Source: Platerodrilus igneus
Taxonomy: Eukaryota; Arthropoda; Insecta; Coleoptera; Lycidae
DNA length: 64,000 nt
Direction of reading: 5' to 3'
Assembly: GCA_036346225.1 (NCBI GenBank)
Contig: JARFIW010001483.1
Coordinates: 620,001 to 684,000 of the forward strand
A program made the translations under genes and the position numbers. Below the pieces are notes generated by a model. That model was given only the letters and a program-made list of their open reading frames with translations. It was not told where the DNA came from and did not search any database. Shown piece by piece: positions 33,417 through 45,688 of the stretch (position 1 is its first letter; every line of letters begins with the position of its first letter).

Positions 33417-35600
33417 CTAGTTATCTTCAGTGCTAACATATTCAACTGCAATATCACCAACTGAATATCGTTCACAAATGTAAAAATATCGAATTTCTAT
33501 GTGTTTCGAACGTTTATGAAATTGAGGGTTTTTCGTTAATTTAATAGCACTAGTGCTATCACAAAATAAAATAGGCACATCCATTTTTCTGTCGCTAATA
33601 TCGCTATGTAAACGATGTAACCATATTAATTTTTTCATACCTTCACTCGTTGCAACAAATTCAGTCTTTGTGGTGGATAACACAGCAGAATTTTGTAATT
33701 TTGACATCCACGAAACAGCAACACCTCCGCAAAGAGATATGAAACCATTGGTCGAGCGTCTGGTTTTACCGTCTCCTGCAAAATCTGCATCGCTGTAGTT
33801 ACTCAAACCACTTTCCTTACCAGAATAAAATATATCAAACTACATTGTTCCACGTAAGTAACGAAGAATGTGCAATCCAGTCAGATTCGGTAGCAGAATC
33901 CATTATTCGAGCAGCTTGTGCAACAGAAAATGCCATGTCTAAACGCGTAGCGCATGCCAAGTACAACAAAGATCCGATTACTTGCCGATACGGAGCATTA
34001 CTCTTAATGGGCAACTCGTTATTTCTGACATTAGCTTCCGATGGAGTTTTTAAAGACTTTGCTTTAAGCATCCCATAAGTATGTAAAATTTTCTTGGTTT
34101 ATTCTTGCTGGTTTACAAATATACCATTCTGATCTGGTTTAATTTGAATTCCTAAGTACATATTTTGTGCACTGTCAACTGTAATTTGAAATTCATTTCA
34201 CAGTTCTTTAAAAAAATTATCAACAGCATCTTGTGATGATCCAGCTACTAATCCAACATCTACATACGGTGCAACTAATAATTTAACGCAATCAAAACGT
34301 CGTGCATAAATACACAGATCTACACGACTTTGAAGAAAACCAACATCTTTCATGAACGTACCAAAACGGTTATTCCAGCATCTTGGAGATAGCTTTAAAC
34401 CATATAACTTTTTCAAGCGACAAACACGGCTGCTACCATCATCAAAACCAATCAGTTGTGTCATAAATATTTCAGAATCAACAGAACCGTTTAAGAAAGC
34501 CGTTCTGACGTCAAATTGTTCAAGTATCAATCCCTCTGACGCAGCAATTACAAACACCATATGAATGGCATCGAAACGTGCAACTGAACTAAACGTTGCA
34601 TCGTATTCTAAACCTTGTCTCTGAAAATTGTAAAGTGCAACGAGTATTGCTCGATAACGGTCAATTTCACCATTAGCTTTGTACTTAATACGTAACACCC
34701 ATCTATTTCAATCGTATGTTCACCATCTGGAAGCCAAACTAAATTCCATGTGTTAGCTTCATTAAGTGCTTTAGTTTCATCCTCCATAGCAGCTTAACCA
34801 CTTATTTTTATCAACATTTTCTAATAGATCCATGTCTAACATACACGCCACTATACTACTTGACAACGGAAGATTACTAACCTGAAACTCATTATTTTTA
34901 AATCTTTTTGGAATACATGTGCGGCGACTCAAACGACTAGCAATTGAGTCTACAGATCCTAATTGCGAAGACTCTACTTCCTTACCACTATTGCCATGCT
35001 TGCTTAAATCAGGAGAATCACAACTAAATGATGCAGTGAATGGAATTGGTTCTGAAGTGGTACATAAAATCTCTGGTTTAAAGTCCACATGGCGTGACAT
35101 ATATGCGATTCCTTTTAGCTACCCAAACTTTATATCCATCTTTATCATTTACATACCCTACAAAACGTCCAAGAAGTGCTTTGTTATTAAATTTTCTACA
35201 GAATTTTTTAGGGATATGTACATAACATTCTGTACCAAAAATGCACAAGTATGTCAAATTGTCAAAAACGACCCAACTCCATAATTCATATGGGGTTTTC
35301 TGGTGAACCAGATTTTCCAGTATGGTTATTAATAAAAACTACAGTATCACACGCATGAGTCCAAAATTTTTGTTTTAATCAACTTATAGATAACATGGAG
35401 CGTGCTAATTCCACTACACGACGGTTGAATTCTTCTGCAACACCATTTTGTTGCGAAGTATATAGACAGCCAATTAAGAATTTAATTTCAAGGTCACTTA
35501 GAAGCCCTTTGACTTCTAAAGAATCAAATTCACGACCTGCATCAGAACAAAATCTTTTTACTACAGGTTCTTGCACATTTGAAGAGGAAATCTTTTAGTG
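33410..35600 (-). pseudogene. pol: Ty1/copia polyprotein: integrase end, reverse transcriptase, RNase H
   Basis: On the minus strand the domains come in copia order. Integrase core end (35576-35379): KRFCSDAGREFDS and SQQNGVAEEFNRRVVELARSML. A Ser-rich linker (35100-34777) follows. Reverse transcriptase (34698-34198) has NFQRQGLEYDATFSSVARFDAI, LEQFDVRTAFLNG, VCRLKKLYGLK, and APYVDVGLVAG where an active enzyme has YVDDML. The piece 34071-33835 has PYRQVIGSLLYLACATRLDMAF. RNase H (33806-33417) has SDADFAGD, STTKTEFVA, and HIEIRYFYI. Gag, protease and the first half of integrase are missing. Frameshifts separate the parts and a catalytic aspartate in reverse transcriptase is lost, so it is inactive. 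Confidence 0.93.
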
Positions 35601-36475
35601 ATTTAACCACTTCGAATTTGTGCTTCAATGCTGCAACTCAAATATTTTGGTGTTTTAAAAATATGGCGATTTTTTCATCTCATTGATAAATTTTAAAGTT
35701 TTTAGGAAATGTTGCTTTAAGATCGAGATTTTTTTATTAAATAGTAGCTGTATAAGAGCATCTAGTAAAATACAATCACGATATTCTGTTCAATTCTAAC
35801 TAAGTAAATAGCATTTGTCTGAAGTTTATAGACATTATTTTCATATAAAATTAATCAAATTAATTTGTATTTTGATAATTTTCCCATTTCTCTTGTACCT
35901 AAATTTGCATACCATTGAAATATAGTCTCCCTATAATAGGGGACAAAGAATACTACTATAGTAAGCCTGCTTATCATAAAAGGCGATTAAAAAGCGCAGC
36001 AAGGGGCTCTTTAAAAACTGCATTGTGCAAAGATATGGGAACCTACCACAATATTTCCCAGGTGTGTGTGACCTAAAACACGAACTATGTATGATGAAGA
36101 GCTCACAAGTAAAATCCTTGTCCGGAGATAAAATATCCCCCATTTGGATCTCCAGCTATATTAGTCAAATTATTAGAGATTTAGGTTGCGAAGGGTATGT
36201 AGACCTTTTTAAACTAGCTCAGAATAAAAAAGAATTTAAAGCTGCGTCAAACTGACCTTAAGTCCGTAAACAAAACAAAAAAATTAAATAAATAAAAATC
36301 AGTTAACTAAATGTTACCATGACATAACACACAATTAGTTAGCGGTCTGGCATTTTGGCAGCGATTCATTGCTTAAGCCTTACCATACCATAACATAATT
36401 TAAAAAAAATTGACAATACACAAATTAGTCATTTTTACTCTAGTCCTCCAAAAAATGTTTAATAGTTAATTATTT
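35601..36475. other. Spacer, no recognised gene
   Basis: Short ORFs at 35931-36143 (minus) and 36025-36255 (plus) overlap and show no motif. The sequence is AT-rich. Confidence 0.5.
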
Positions 36476-36479
36476 ATAA

Positions 36480-39400
36480 TCGAACATTTCCTAATAATTG
36501 TTCTACATTTTTTAAAGCAATACCCTTTGCCTTATGAAAAATAATAGGTGCAGCAAAAGTTAATTGTCGAGTATCCTTTAAGTTCAATATATTATTAATT
36601 TGTTTAATAAAATTATACAAATTTATCTTTATAAATTTTTTTAAAATGATAGAATTCAGGCGACTATGTTGGTCACATGTAAAGTTTTTTGTGTGAATCG
36701 CGTTCATCATAGAAGCCATTAATTTTTTTTTGATGTAAATTATGACTTAACCAAAATTTGATTTTACAATAAATAGAAAATAAATATTTCTTAAAATCAT
36801 TGTTGACATAAATCAATCTTTTCTGATTGTCATATTCTTTTTGAAAAACAAAAGAATGACTTTCATTAGGTGAACAAGTAAAAAGTTTTTCAGTACAAAC
36901 TCTACAATCAGCTACCATTGGTTTTATTTTTTTAAAAATAAAACCAAGAACGTAAGTAAGGACCTGATTTTCAACATATGGAAGTTCCTTTAGAGTCGGA
37001 AAATGAATCTCCATATTTTGCTGAACGTCGGCCTTCTCTTCAAAACCCTATAACGAAATTTATAAAAAAATATATATTTGATCCGAATGTTACCTCAACT
37101 AGAAGATCGTTCAGTTCTAAGAACACATCGTTATTGTCTCTCTCGCAATTGCTACCAGAAGCATGTTTAGTGGTTATATTTTTTACAAGTAAACTTTTGA
37201 AAAATGGCACAAAAGCTTCACAAGTAGGATTAACAAATCTTCCTCCACGCTGACGTATTTGTCCAAAAAAGTTTTCCAACGGATCTTGATTAAACTGCCA
37301 AGTCTTCATAAACTCAAAACCTAATGTTTTTAACACTATATACAATTTTGCAAAATTCTTAATAATTTTTATATAATTCATTAAACAAGGTGGTTTGAAA
37401 CTTTTTCCTTCATTATTTACAAATTTCATTGTATGGAGTTTTTGTATTGCTTCATTCCAAAACTTAAAATGAGCAGAATTTTCTCGGACTGGCCTTTTTA
37501 AAGGTTTTGGTGAATATCCCGTTGAATTTAGACTGTCGAACAAGTTATCGAAAAATTCTAATAATAGAGCTGTATCTGTTGCTTCTTTGTCCATTTTGAA
37601 AATGTCATTTCCAATTTGCACTGTCGTTTCTTAAATAATTAATTATTAAAAAATATATACAATAAAGCATTCATGATAATATTATACCTGAATGAGCCAT
37701 TAAATTAATTGCTATGGCCACAGTTCTGCTCATTGCTTGAGTACAATTAGCCACCTTCATTTTGGAAATCTTTTCTGGAATGATATGGTAATCGGTAAGT
37801 TTTGGCATGCTTCTTAAACTACCAAAATATGTATCCATTTTGTAAGCAGTTATTAAATGTTTCCATTTTGCAACTTTTTGCACTCCATCATGAAAATACA
37901 TTAGATCGTGCTTGATTAAGTTATTTCTAACGCACTTTATTAAATGTGGGGGATCAAACAGAGCAATTATCCTTTGGCCCTGTATTTCAAAATAAAATTC
38001 AGAAATGTCCATTTCCTCCGATTTTTGAAGTTTTTTTATTCGTGTTTCTTTAACTAAATAATTCAGAGCTGCAGAGTTATTTGAACCCTGATCACAAATA
38101 ATAGTACACACTAATAAATTAGCTTCTTTGAGCTTTGTAATAAGATTTTTAATGATGCAGACAATGTCCATGCTTTTCATTGGACCAGCTGTAAAATTAA
38201 ACATAATTGATTGTTTCCACCTCTTTCTGATTCCACGAACCATAAACACCTGAAATAACAAAAAATATTCACATACAAATTATGTCACGTTTGAAGAAAA
38301 CAGTATTCATACCTGGGTATAATTTGCAAATTCGCACCTATTACCATGAATTGTACCGAATCTTTCAATACAATCTTTATTTTTATTATAACTTAAATGT
38401 GTTGGGATCAACATTTCATCAAACACAAGCATACAGTATTTATCGTGTTCATGTTAAAAATTTTCAACTTTAGCTTTCAAAGCCTTAAATATGACATCAC
38501 AAAAGCCAGGTCTTATGTAGATCCTATTAAGATATTTAAATATTGTTTGTATCGACGGTAAAGCAAATATGTATGAAAGATACTTGTACGCGGAACCTCC
38601 CATTTGTTTCAATAATACTAATGCCAATAACTTATCCTCATTTCAATATGTTCAACCTTTTAATTTTTTACAGGCATTTTTTAATTGGCATTTAAAAAAA
38701 CGTTCCTGCATAGGGTTTAAATTTTGAACAAGTTTTTCAAAATTGAATTTACTTGAAAATTTTGTTGCTTCATCCAGTCGTTTCTTGAAAGACATTTTTG
38801 ATTGAAATGTATTATAAGCAATCTTTCTGAAGTGAGAAACTTGCTTATATAAAGTTTGTTTCTAAGGGGTAAGTTGCACTTGGCGAGTTATTCCAATTGA
38901 CAAAAGAATACTTTTTCTTAATGTAGCTATAAGACAACAAAATGAAATAAATGTTAGGGACCAAGATATTTTACTTTAACCTAAATAGTTTTATTTAATC
39001 AGACTATAAGTGTTATGCTTTATCCTAAATACTTACATTTAATAGGCATGACAGAACTCTTAGTGAACGATTCAATCAACTTATTATCTTTAGGAAATTT
39101 AGGAATATCTGTAATTAAATCACTATTAGTTACATCGCCGAAACTAGGGAGGGGTTCAGATATAGATGACGCAAGAATGTTTTGACCTAGAAATAAACAA
39201 AGAGAATTTGCAAATACATTTGATAAAGTAAATAGACATGGAACTTTGCTAATTTTATTGTTTTTCAATTTTAAGCTTTTTACACCATCTAATTATATGT
39301 ATGTTATCAATTGTATTTGTCTAACTGTTTTAGCTCGAGGTAAAAAGCTACACAGACTTTCAAATGTAAAAAAACTGTAGTAATGAATTACCTGGTAATA

Positions 39401-39622
39401 ACTGTGTTGGATAAGCCTGACGATTAAGTTTGTTATTAGCTATAAAGTCAGAATGCTAAAAATGTTTTTTGCATATTCTACAATTTGTAAAATCCTTTTC
39501 AGGGGTTACTTCAAAAAGTCTTTTATTTCCGCATAGTGCAAGTCATTTTTGAAAAAGTGTGTAATATTGAGCTGAATTAGGAAACCGATGTTTACTTTCT
39601 TTAGACCCCCAACACAAAGTAA
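36480..39622 (-). pseudogene. P-element / THAP9-like transposase, several exons, decayed
   Basis: Reading the minus strand, a THAP zinc finger lies at 39622-39392 (HRFPN, CRICKKHF, NRQAYPTQLLPG) with two stops and a lost first-cysteine region. It ends at a GTAATT donor. A linker exon is at 39268-39020. From about 38800 comes LVQNLNPMQERFF, GGSAYKYLSYIFALPS and LVFDEMLIPTH, the first catalytic aspartate block. 38261-37671 holds RKRWKQSIMFNFT, ICDQGSNNSAALN (second aspartate) and LFDPPHLIKCVRNNL. 37621-37040 holds WQFNQDPLENFFGQIRQRGG. 37014-36480 is the C-terminus (NQVLTYVLGFIFKK, CRVC). P-type transposases use GTP and cut element ends. Multiple stops make it inactive. Terminal repeats were not found. 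Confidence 0.9.
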
Positions 39623-39929
39623 AATGCACCTTCTATAATTAGAAATATCTACAAATGCACCTATTCAACAATTACGGTATAATCGGAATTAGGTTATTCA
39701 CGTTCGTAATTTAACCTTTTATAACGTTGAAAATTAGGTTATGTACACATAAACAATTTTAAAAAGTATACAGCGCCTCTGCACATGTTGGGAGAAACTA
39801 TTCAAATTCTCAAGGTCGCCTATAAGGGATAAATATCTACTTTGTTTTTGACTATGTAAACATTGTCACCAACGTAATTATTACCAACACAAATTCTATC
39901 TATAAATTTAGGAACATAAAGTTGTGATC

Positions 39930-40290
39930 AAAATTCGTCACCTTATTTAATGAAAATTCATACGTAATGCTTTCCAATCTCAAAAATCTCTAAAAAGTAA
40001 GCTTAGTTCCTTTATTTTGATGGTGTAAGATTATAAAACAATTTTCATCGTAAATATTGGAAGAATTGACAATGTAACGGGCAAACGCTGAGTCGGAATT
40101 ATTGTTAGTTGGATCTAATCTAATTTTGTAATAACAGATATGTGTTTTTTAAAACGTGAATAAAAGCTTACGACCAGTTTGTCCGATATAGAAACAGTTA
40201 CAAGACGAACAATTTAGCTTGTAGATATCTGAATGATCTAATAAAGAAGTCATATCTTTATTGCGAACTGGTATTAGAGAAAGCAATGTT
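39930..40290 (-). pseudogene. Penelope-like element GIY-YIG endonuclease fragment
   Basis: Minus-strand translation from about 40245 gives DIYKLNCSSCNCFYIGQTGRK, cut here at 20 residues: IYKLNCSSCNCFYIGQTGRK. It is the hallmark of the C-terminal GIY-YIG nuclease of Penelope-like retroelements. Downstream pieces SAFARYIVNSSN and HHQNKGTKLTF match the SAFA-H and ENKG-KL blocks. Stops and shifts interrupt it. The reverse transcriptase part was not found. Confidence 0.8.
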
Positions 40291-40678
40291 ATAGTTGAAA
40301 CCAAATAAAGTTGCTTATGACTCATTGTTCGTAATTGTATGCGTCAATACCATAAAAACGTATGTCGAGCAAGCTCCAGAATTCATTGTGGCCTTGGAAT
40401 ATAGCGTCCTATCTATGAACCCCTCTACTTAGGACGTTAATCTTTCTATTCTTGCAATACTATAAAACTGTGATAAATAATCTCTAGTTAATAATGTTAC
40501 CGCTAGGGAAAAAGAGGGTCAATTTTCTGTTGTCTTATGGCGTATTAGTATTAAAATCGCATTTCTATAAAATTGTAAGGTCTAATTAGACTAAGATCAT
40601 CATATTTGGTACTTTATAGCTGTGATAGTCAATTGTGTGTAAAACTTGCGGCCTATAACTTATCTATAGATATAAAAT

Positions 40679-40863
40679 ATGAAGTGTTGTTTTGTCCCTG
40701 GGTGCAAATCCGGATATAAATCATTCAAATACATAAAAAGTATTTATTCTGCTTCCAAGGTATTTTTGGTGTTTAGTGATACTATTGAGTTTCTAAATAT
40801 ATGTCTTTGTAGGATGTGAAAACATTAGAAAAGTGGAGACAAGCTATTCCTCGAAGTGACAAG
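40679..40863 (+). CDS. Two THAP-domain exons (partial gene or element)
   Basis: Exon 1 (40679-40759, 27 codons) starts MKCCFVPGCKSGYKS, giving the first two zinc ligands (C-x4-C) of a THAP finger. A 53-bp GT-AG intron follows. Exon 2 (40813-40863, 17 codons) is DVKTLEKWRQAIPRSDK and ends before a GT. Both introns are phase 0. The THAP domain binds DNA. The final C-x2-H half and any transposase were not found on this strand, where the next recognisable coding is hAT. It points away from the P-type gene at 36480-39622. It is either the head of another P-like element or a relic of a THAP gene. Confidence 0.65.
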
Positions 40864-41860
40864 GTTGTTTCTTATTTGTGTATATATTAATGTATAATGA
40901 AATTTATTTTTACGTGCATTGGATGGTAAAAATTGTAATTTAAGTATCTACTTGAGCATTGATGTTTCTAATACGATTCTTGTTATAATAATACATTTTT
41001 ATTTTTAATTAAAAGTGTGTATAAAAAAAAGATAGATATACTGTTGTTTTGTTTTGTTTAATATAATACTTTTTTGCTTCAATAAAATCACTATTTTATT
41101 CCCAAAAAGATGGTCAGATTTTTGTGTGCCCAATGATACATGTACTTCATACTTCTGGACCATCAAAGATTCTAGAAATCTTAAAATTTCTAATTTTTAT
41201 AGTATAAGACTTAACCACATAAATAAACCATAACTTTAAATTGATCTCCAGAAAACTGGTGTTACTAGTGATAAAACATTCTTTCTCCGTATGAACGACA
41301 TCCCCTATTGTTTTATAGCCGGCCGCTTGTCTTTGTATCATAAAATACTTTAAAAGTGCTTTCAATAAATATTATTTATGTATGATTACATTGCCCAGCA
41401 TGCTATTTTGATTCTTTAATAATTTGAAATTCTTATAGAAATACGAGAGTACTGAATTGGTAATTGTTAAGAATTTGTGTATATTTCAACTTCCAATGAC
41501 TGGAATTTTGAATAAATTTCGAATTTAGAATTATTTATAAGAAAAATAACGAATTCTCCATAAGACTGCATGTAAAAATCGCCCTCCATTTACGTAGCGG
41601 CAACTCGCGAACTAGGAATACAGCGCTAAAATATGCACAGGTTTCTGGCCGAGATTGATGTCCTACGTAGAGAGGTCCTTAGTTCCATCAATTATCAACA
41701 TTGACAGCCGAAAATTAGGTTAGTTTTATTCCGCGCTTCGCTTATGAAAAAATATTTTTTTTCATTTAAGAATTTGTAAACATTGTCAATGACAAACATT
41801 CGTAATAAAATCATATTTGTGGTATCGGGCAATACCTAAAATATTCAAAGGTTTTATGTA
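40864..41860. other. Spacer, no recognised gene
   Basis: The minus ORF at 41147-41365 has no motif. The rest is AT-rich. No continuation of the THAP exons was recognised. Confidence 0.5.
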
Positions 41861-41869
41861 CAAGGCTGG

Positions 41870-42772
41870 GTATAAAACGTTTTGACCACATCGCTTTAAC
41901 CATTAATCTTGTGCAAGATGCATTAAAACTTCCAGTGGCAAATATTGATAAAATAAAAGTAATTTTCATTCGTACACGTAGCTTGCAAGCTACCTCTAAA
42001 CTGATGGACTATCAGAAACATGGGTAATATTATAAAAAATTTACAAGATGTTTCCACATTAACCTACTACATTCTGAAATAATTTTTGGAATTAGAAATT
42101 GCTATTAAAAAGACAATAACAATTTTGAATGTAGAGCTGACTCAGCTAAGTGCAGACGAATGGAGTACTGTTCAAGAGTTATGTCAAGTTCGCAATTATT
42201 AATCATATTAGTACAAGTATTAAAAAAGAATTGTAGATGTGGAACATGGCAATGTGTTAGCTTTGTCTATGCTTTTTGATCCCTTTACAATGTGTTGTAT
42301 AATTTAAAATTATTTCATTTTCTTCGATTGTAAATAAAGGCATTATTATTATTATTAATGAGGATGTTACCAATTGAATTAGTGAATAAACTACGCAAAG
42401 AAAACTCCAGTATAAAGTTACCAGAAACTAAAACCAGTAATGAAGAATAACATCAAGAAGTGGGTGTCTCCATATGGACTAAAATAAATCAAGATCATCA
42501 TTCTCTTAAGTGGGGCTATTATAGAACTTTAAATATATCTTGATCACATTAATGCAAAAAAAAGTGAGGATGCTGTGCAGTGCTGGAAAATTAATAAATT
42601 TAATTATCCCTTTTTAAGTGAGATAGTAAAAAAAAATGTCGTCTTTAACTTTTCTGTCATGCAAATGCTTATTTTCCAGAGCTGGAAATATATTAAGCAA
42701 ATGTTACACAAGCTTTCCTGTGATAAGAGCTCAGCAATTGTTATTTCTGCATTGTATTCAAAAAAATATTAA
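41870..42772 (+). pseudogene. hAT transposase remnant
   Basis: Near 41880 the frame reads DHIALTINLVQDALKLPV, matching the CxAHxLNLVVQDAL block of hAT transposases, and then SKLMDYQKHG and a stop. Near 42090 another piece has LEIAIKKTITIL and LSADEWSTVQELCQV, typical of the middle of the domain. The final piece, 42575-42772, has FNYPFLSEIVKKNVVF and KLSCDKSSA, matching the C-terminal dimerisation (hATC) region. Intervening sequence is decayed. hAT enzymes make 8-bp target duplications; no termini were identified. Confidence 0.8.
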
Positions 42773-43084
42773 TTAAATAATCAATATTTAGTTACTTTGT
42801 TTATTGAATTATATTATTTAGTGTTTACCATCACTATATAGATTTGATGTTTCAACAATAGGTTAAAATATTTTGAATTTGCATATAATTCAACTACTGA
42901 AACCTGCAGTATTATAATACGGTAGAGGGACCATACATAGAAACATTAGACATTAAATCAACATTTTGAAATATTTATTACTTAGGTTCTAGAATGCAAT
43001 ATAACCAATGTTTACATAAATAATTGCCAGAATAAAGTTTTATAATTTTTAGATAGAATACATTTATTTTTCAACCATAACTAT

Positions 43085-43262
43085 AATCAATGTCACCGTC
43101 AGTATCACTATTGTCATTGCTAACGGTTGAACAACGCCAAATTGTTTTTCAATATCCCGCCATTCTTTCATGCATTTGTGAGCATGTTATTTACATTTTT
43201 GCCAATATGTAGCATCTATCTGTTGAAGTGATTCAAACCATATCATTCTTATATTATAGTTC
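43085..43262 (-). pseudogene. C-terminal tail of an IS630/Tc1-like transposase
   Basis: The minus strand reads MIWFESLQQIDATYWQKCK, stop, HAHKCMKEWRDIEKQFG, then an acidic Ser/Asp tail (SNDNSDTDGDIDYS) and a stop. The pattern follows the C-terminus of the transposase at 30362 (QECIRHTDAIINKWYERE and an acidic end). It is short and the assignment rests on this pattern alone. Confidence 0.45.
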
Positions 43263-43553
43263 GAGAATAAACAGACTGCGTTGTTATATGAGATGTATGC
43301 CCAGTTTCAGCAATCATACTACGAAAAGGAAAATAAACCACTTTTTAATCCTGAAGATTTACGAAGTATTGCGCCATTAGTAGTCATAGATTGTTGTAGA
43401 CAAAACAAAGCGTTAAAATTTGGTACTGTCGATATTAGATTGGAATTTGAAACTAGCAGAAACGTTTTGCCGAATACATCTTGTCATTGCCGTATACTTC
43501 ATGATAAGATAGTCAAATACAATCCACTCTCAAACAGCATAAGAATATTATAA
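43263..43553 (+). pseudogene. Double-jelly-roll-like (Polinton-type capsid-like) protein, C-terminal part
   Basis: The frame contains ALLYEMYAQFQQSYY, APLVVIDCCRQN and a closing CRILHDKIVKYNPLSN segment. These are the final blocks of 'DJR-like domain' proteins that are common in insect genomes and associated with Polinton/Maverick-like elements. In that family the domain forms a capsid-like double jelly roll. Only about the last 96 residues are present, with the stop intact at 43553. A PolB fragment follows tail to tail 76 bp away on the other strand. Confidence 0.7.
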
Positions 43554-43628
43554 TTACTTTATTACTGTACCTTTACAAATTATGAAAAAGAAAAAACAAT
43601 AAATCACTTAGAAATCACAGTCTATTTA

Positions 43629-43971
43629 TTATCTTACATGTTCAGGCGCCAAAGGTAAGTCACTGTGAATTTTATATAAAAATACTGGGTAGTGTAAATC
43701 GCATTCAAAAAATATATATTCTACATCAGAATCATCGGGAATGTTAAGTACGTCTAAACGTACTATTTCTGGACTGGTGTCATTTAAAAAATTTAAATTC
43801 TCTATATGGAAGATATTCAGACATTGCAGCCCCATATAAATTATTAACATCAAAATACATTAAATATTTAGAATTAATATTCTGTCTTTTAATGCAATTG
43901 GAATTGTAGCGTAATACTGTATCAAAATGTGGATAGCTATAAAGTCCGAAACGGGAACAAACGTTGAACAC
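43629..43971 (-). pseudogene. Protein-primed family B DNA polymerase fragment (Polinton-type)
   Basis: The frame 43971-43780 contains KYLMYFDVNNLYGAAMSEYL, the DxxxLYP-like polymerase motif of DNA_pol_B_2 enzymes. After a one-base shift, the frame 43853-43629 adds LNIPDDSDVEYIFFECDLHYP and ends in DLPLAPEHV, the blocks that follow in this family. Such enzymes copy the ends of Polinton-like elements and related viruses. Exonuclease and later polymerase motifs are absent, so it is a relic. It converges on the double-jelly-roll fragment. Confidence 0.75.
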
Positions 43972-44853
43972 CCTCTTTTAAGCAGATGATGATTGTTTAT
44001 ACTTACCTTCGAGTGTAACACTTCACTGTTAACTTTAAAATATCACTACTAACTTCGGTCACTAGCTAAATTACTTTATAATTAATATCTGTAGAGATTT
44101 ATTGACTATTTATACATAAATATGTTCTGATGTAAGCAAAAACAACAACTGTAAAAGCTTAATAAGCAAGTATCAGAATAATGCAAAATTGCAAGAGCAT
44201 TATTCCTATGCAATCAAAATAATTGCATGGCGAATTGCTTTTGGAAGCAGTTGTTAAAATCATCTTTATTTACGTTTTGATTCATGACCTAAGGTAAATA
44301 GCTATAAAATTAGACATTTGCAATTTTTTCAGAAAATAAAGCAAATTGGAAATCTTGCATGATAACTATAAAAAATGCATATTTGCAATTTTTTTCAGAC
44401 AATGAACCAAATTCGTTATGTTGCTGAGAGCACCATTATTTTTGCTTACATACTGTTTTTTTATTTATTCAGTATTGAAACAGTACTGACACTTTAGAAA
44501 AAAAATTACAAATTTGCATCGTTTTCTGAACAAAATTGAAAATGAAAATTTTATATAATCAGCTATCTAATTATTCTAATGAATAAAAAACAGTATGTAA
44601 GCAAAAATAATGATGCTCTCGGGAAAATATCGATAACGATCAACATTGCATTCTTTGAGCCTTGGTTACTACTTTACAAAATCTTTATAGAATATCTAGC
44701 TATCAACATTTTTTGATTCAGTATTACGCTACAATCTCATTCGTTTCCAATTGCATTAAAAGAAATAAAAAAATTGAGAAGCTCAACAATCTCGCAATTA
44801 ACCTATATTGCATAGAAAATATTAAAATACTTCTATTTTGTTTAAGTGAAAAT
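43972..44853. repeat. Inverted repeats and a second, inverted PolB scrap
   Basis: A ~38-bp inverted repeat pairs 44426-44466 (gagagcaccattatttttgc...) with 44582-44621 (...gcaaaaataatgatgctctc). Outside it, 44710-44765 on the plus strand repeats about 55 bp of the PolB region at 43870-43925 in inverted orientation (attacgctacaat, ccaattgcattaaaaga). A hairpin-repeat scrap lies at 44255-44310. Confidence 0.7.
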
Positions 44854-45093
44854 TTAAGAAAAAACAGAACCTATTAATCTGATGTTGCGTTTCTTGTAGA
44901 AGTTGATATTTATGCCATCCTGTAAATGGAATATGCAAATCGTGATTTTGTGCAACCCATGGCATTTTTTCCATAAAACTTTGTTTAAAACAACTCTTAT
45001 TTCTTCATCAGGTGTAGGATTAATTATAGCACGTAGTAAAACTATCTCATGACGGAGGTTTAAAATAATTTTTTTAAAATTCAACGAAGTCAT
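44854..45093 (-). CDS. Hypothetical 79-residue ORF
   Basis: The ORF begins MTSLNFKKIILNLRHEIVLL and contains PTPDEEIRVVLNK. No family is recognised. Its position beside the PolB relic suggests a piece of the same element, but this is a guess. It could also be a chance frame. Confidence 0.25.
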   Translation of the reverse strand: MTSLNFKKIILNLRHEIVLLRAIINPTPDEEIRVVLNKVLWKKCHGLHKITICIFHLQDGININFYKKRNIRLIGSVFS

Positions 45094-45688
45094 AGAGTAA
45101 AATAAAAAAAAAACCTAGATTAGTTAAACGTCGTTTAAATTAATGCGATGCAAATGGTCCTTAACTAATACAGTAATATTGAATAAGTTTTAGATTATTG
45201 GCGACATAATTTACTTTTCAGTAAAACTGAAAAAAAATGACTTTTATACATTTAATTAGATTCAAAACAAGATATATATAGGTATGTAATTGCGTTTACA
45301 TTGAAAGCAGTTTGTACTTTATTTTGATAACAAAGTTCATTACACAAGCCATGAAGCGTCAGGAATTCTTTCATTGTCAAGGTGCTGCAATATAGCCTAC
45401 AGTCAATTAAATTACACGACATTAATTCTAGGATAAAATTGCAGAATGCTTTTTAATGCTGGTTTTAAAAAATTTTGTGTACCTAATCACAATCAAAAAA
45501 CAGCATTCTATTTTTGTTTTAAAAGCAAGATATTAAAATCGTATGAAGGGTACAAGATCGCTTTTGTTAACGTTTCATTCCCACATAGCATGAGTGTAAA
45601 CTATTAAACCTACAAAATTGACAGTTTATTTTAATCTTGGATTAGATGAGTTTAATCTAAGTCAACCTTGGTCAAAGGCAGTGAAATA
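45094..45688. other. Spacer, no recognised gene
   Basis: AT-rich sequence without motifs. Confidence 0.5.
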
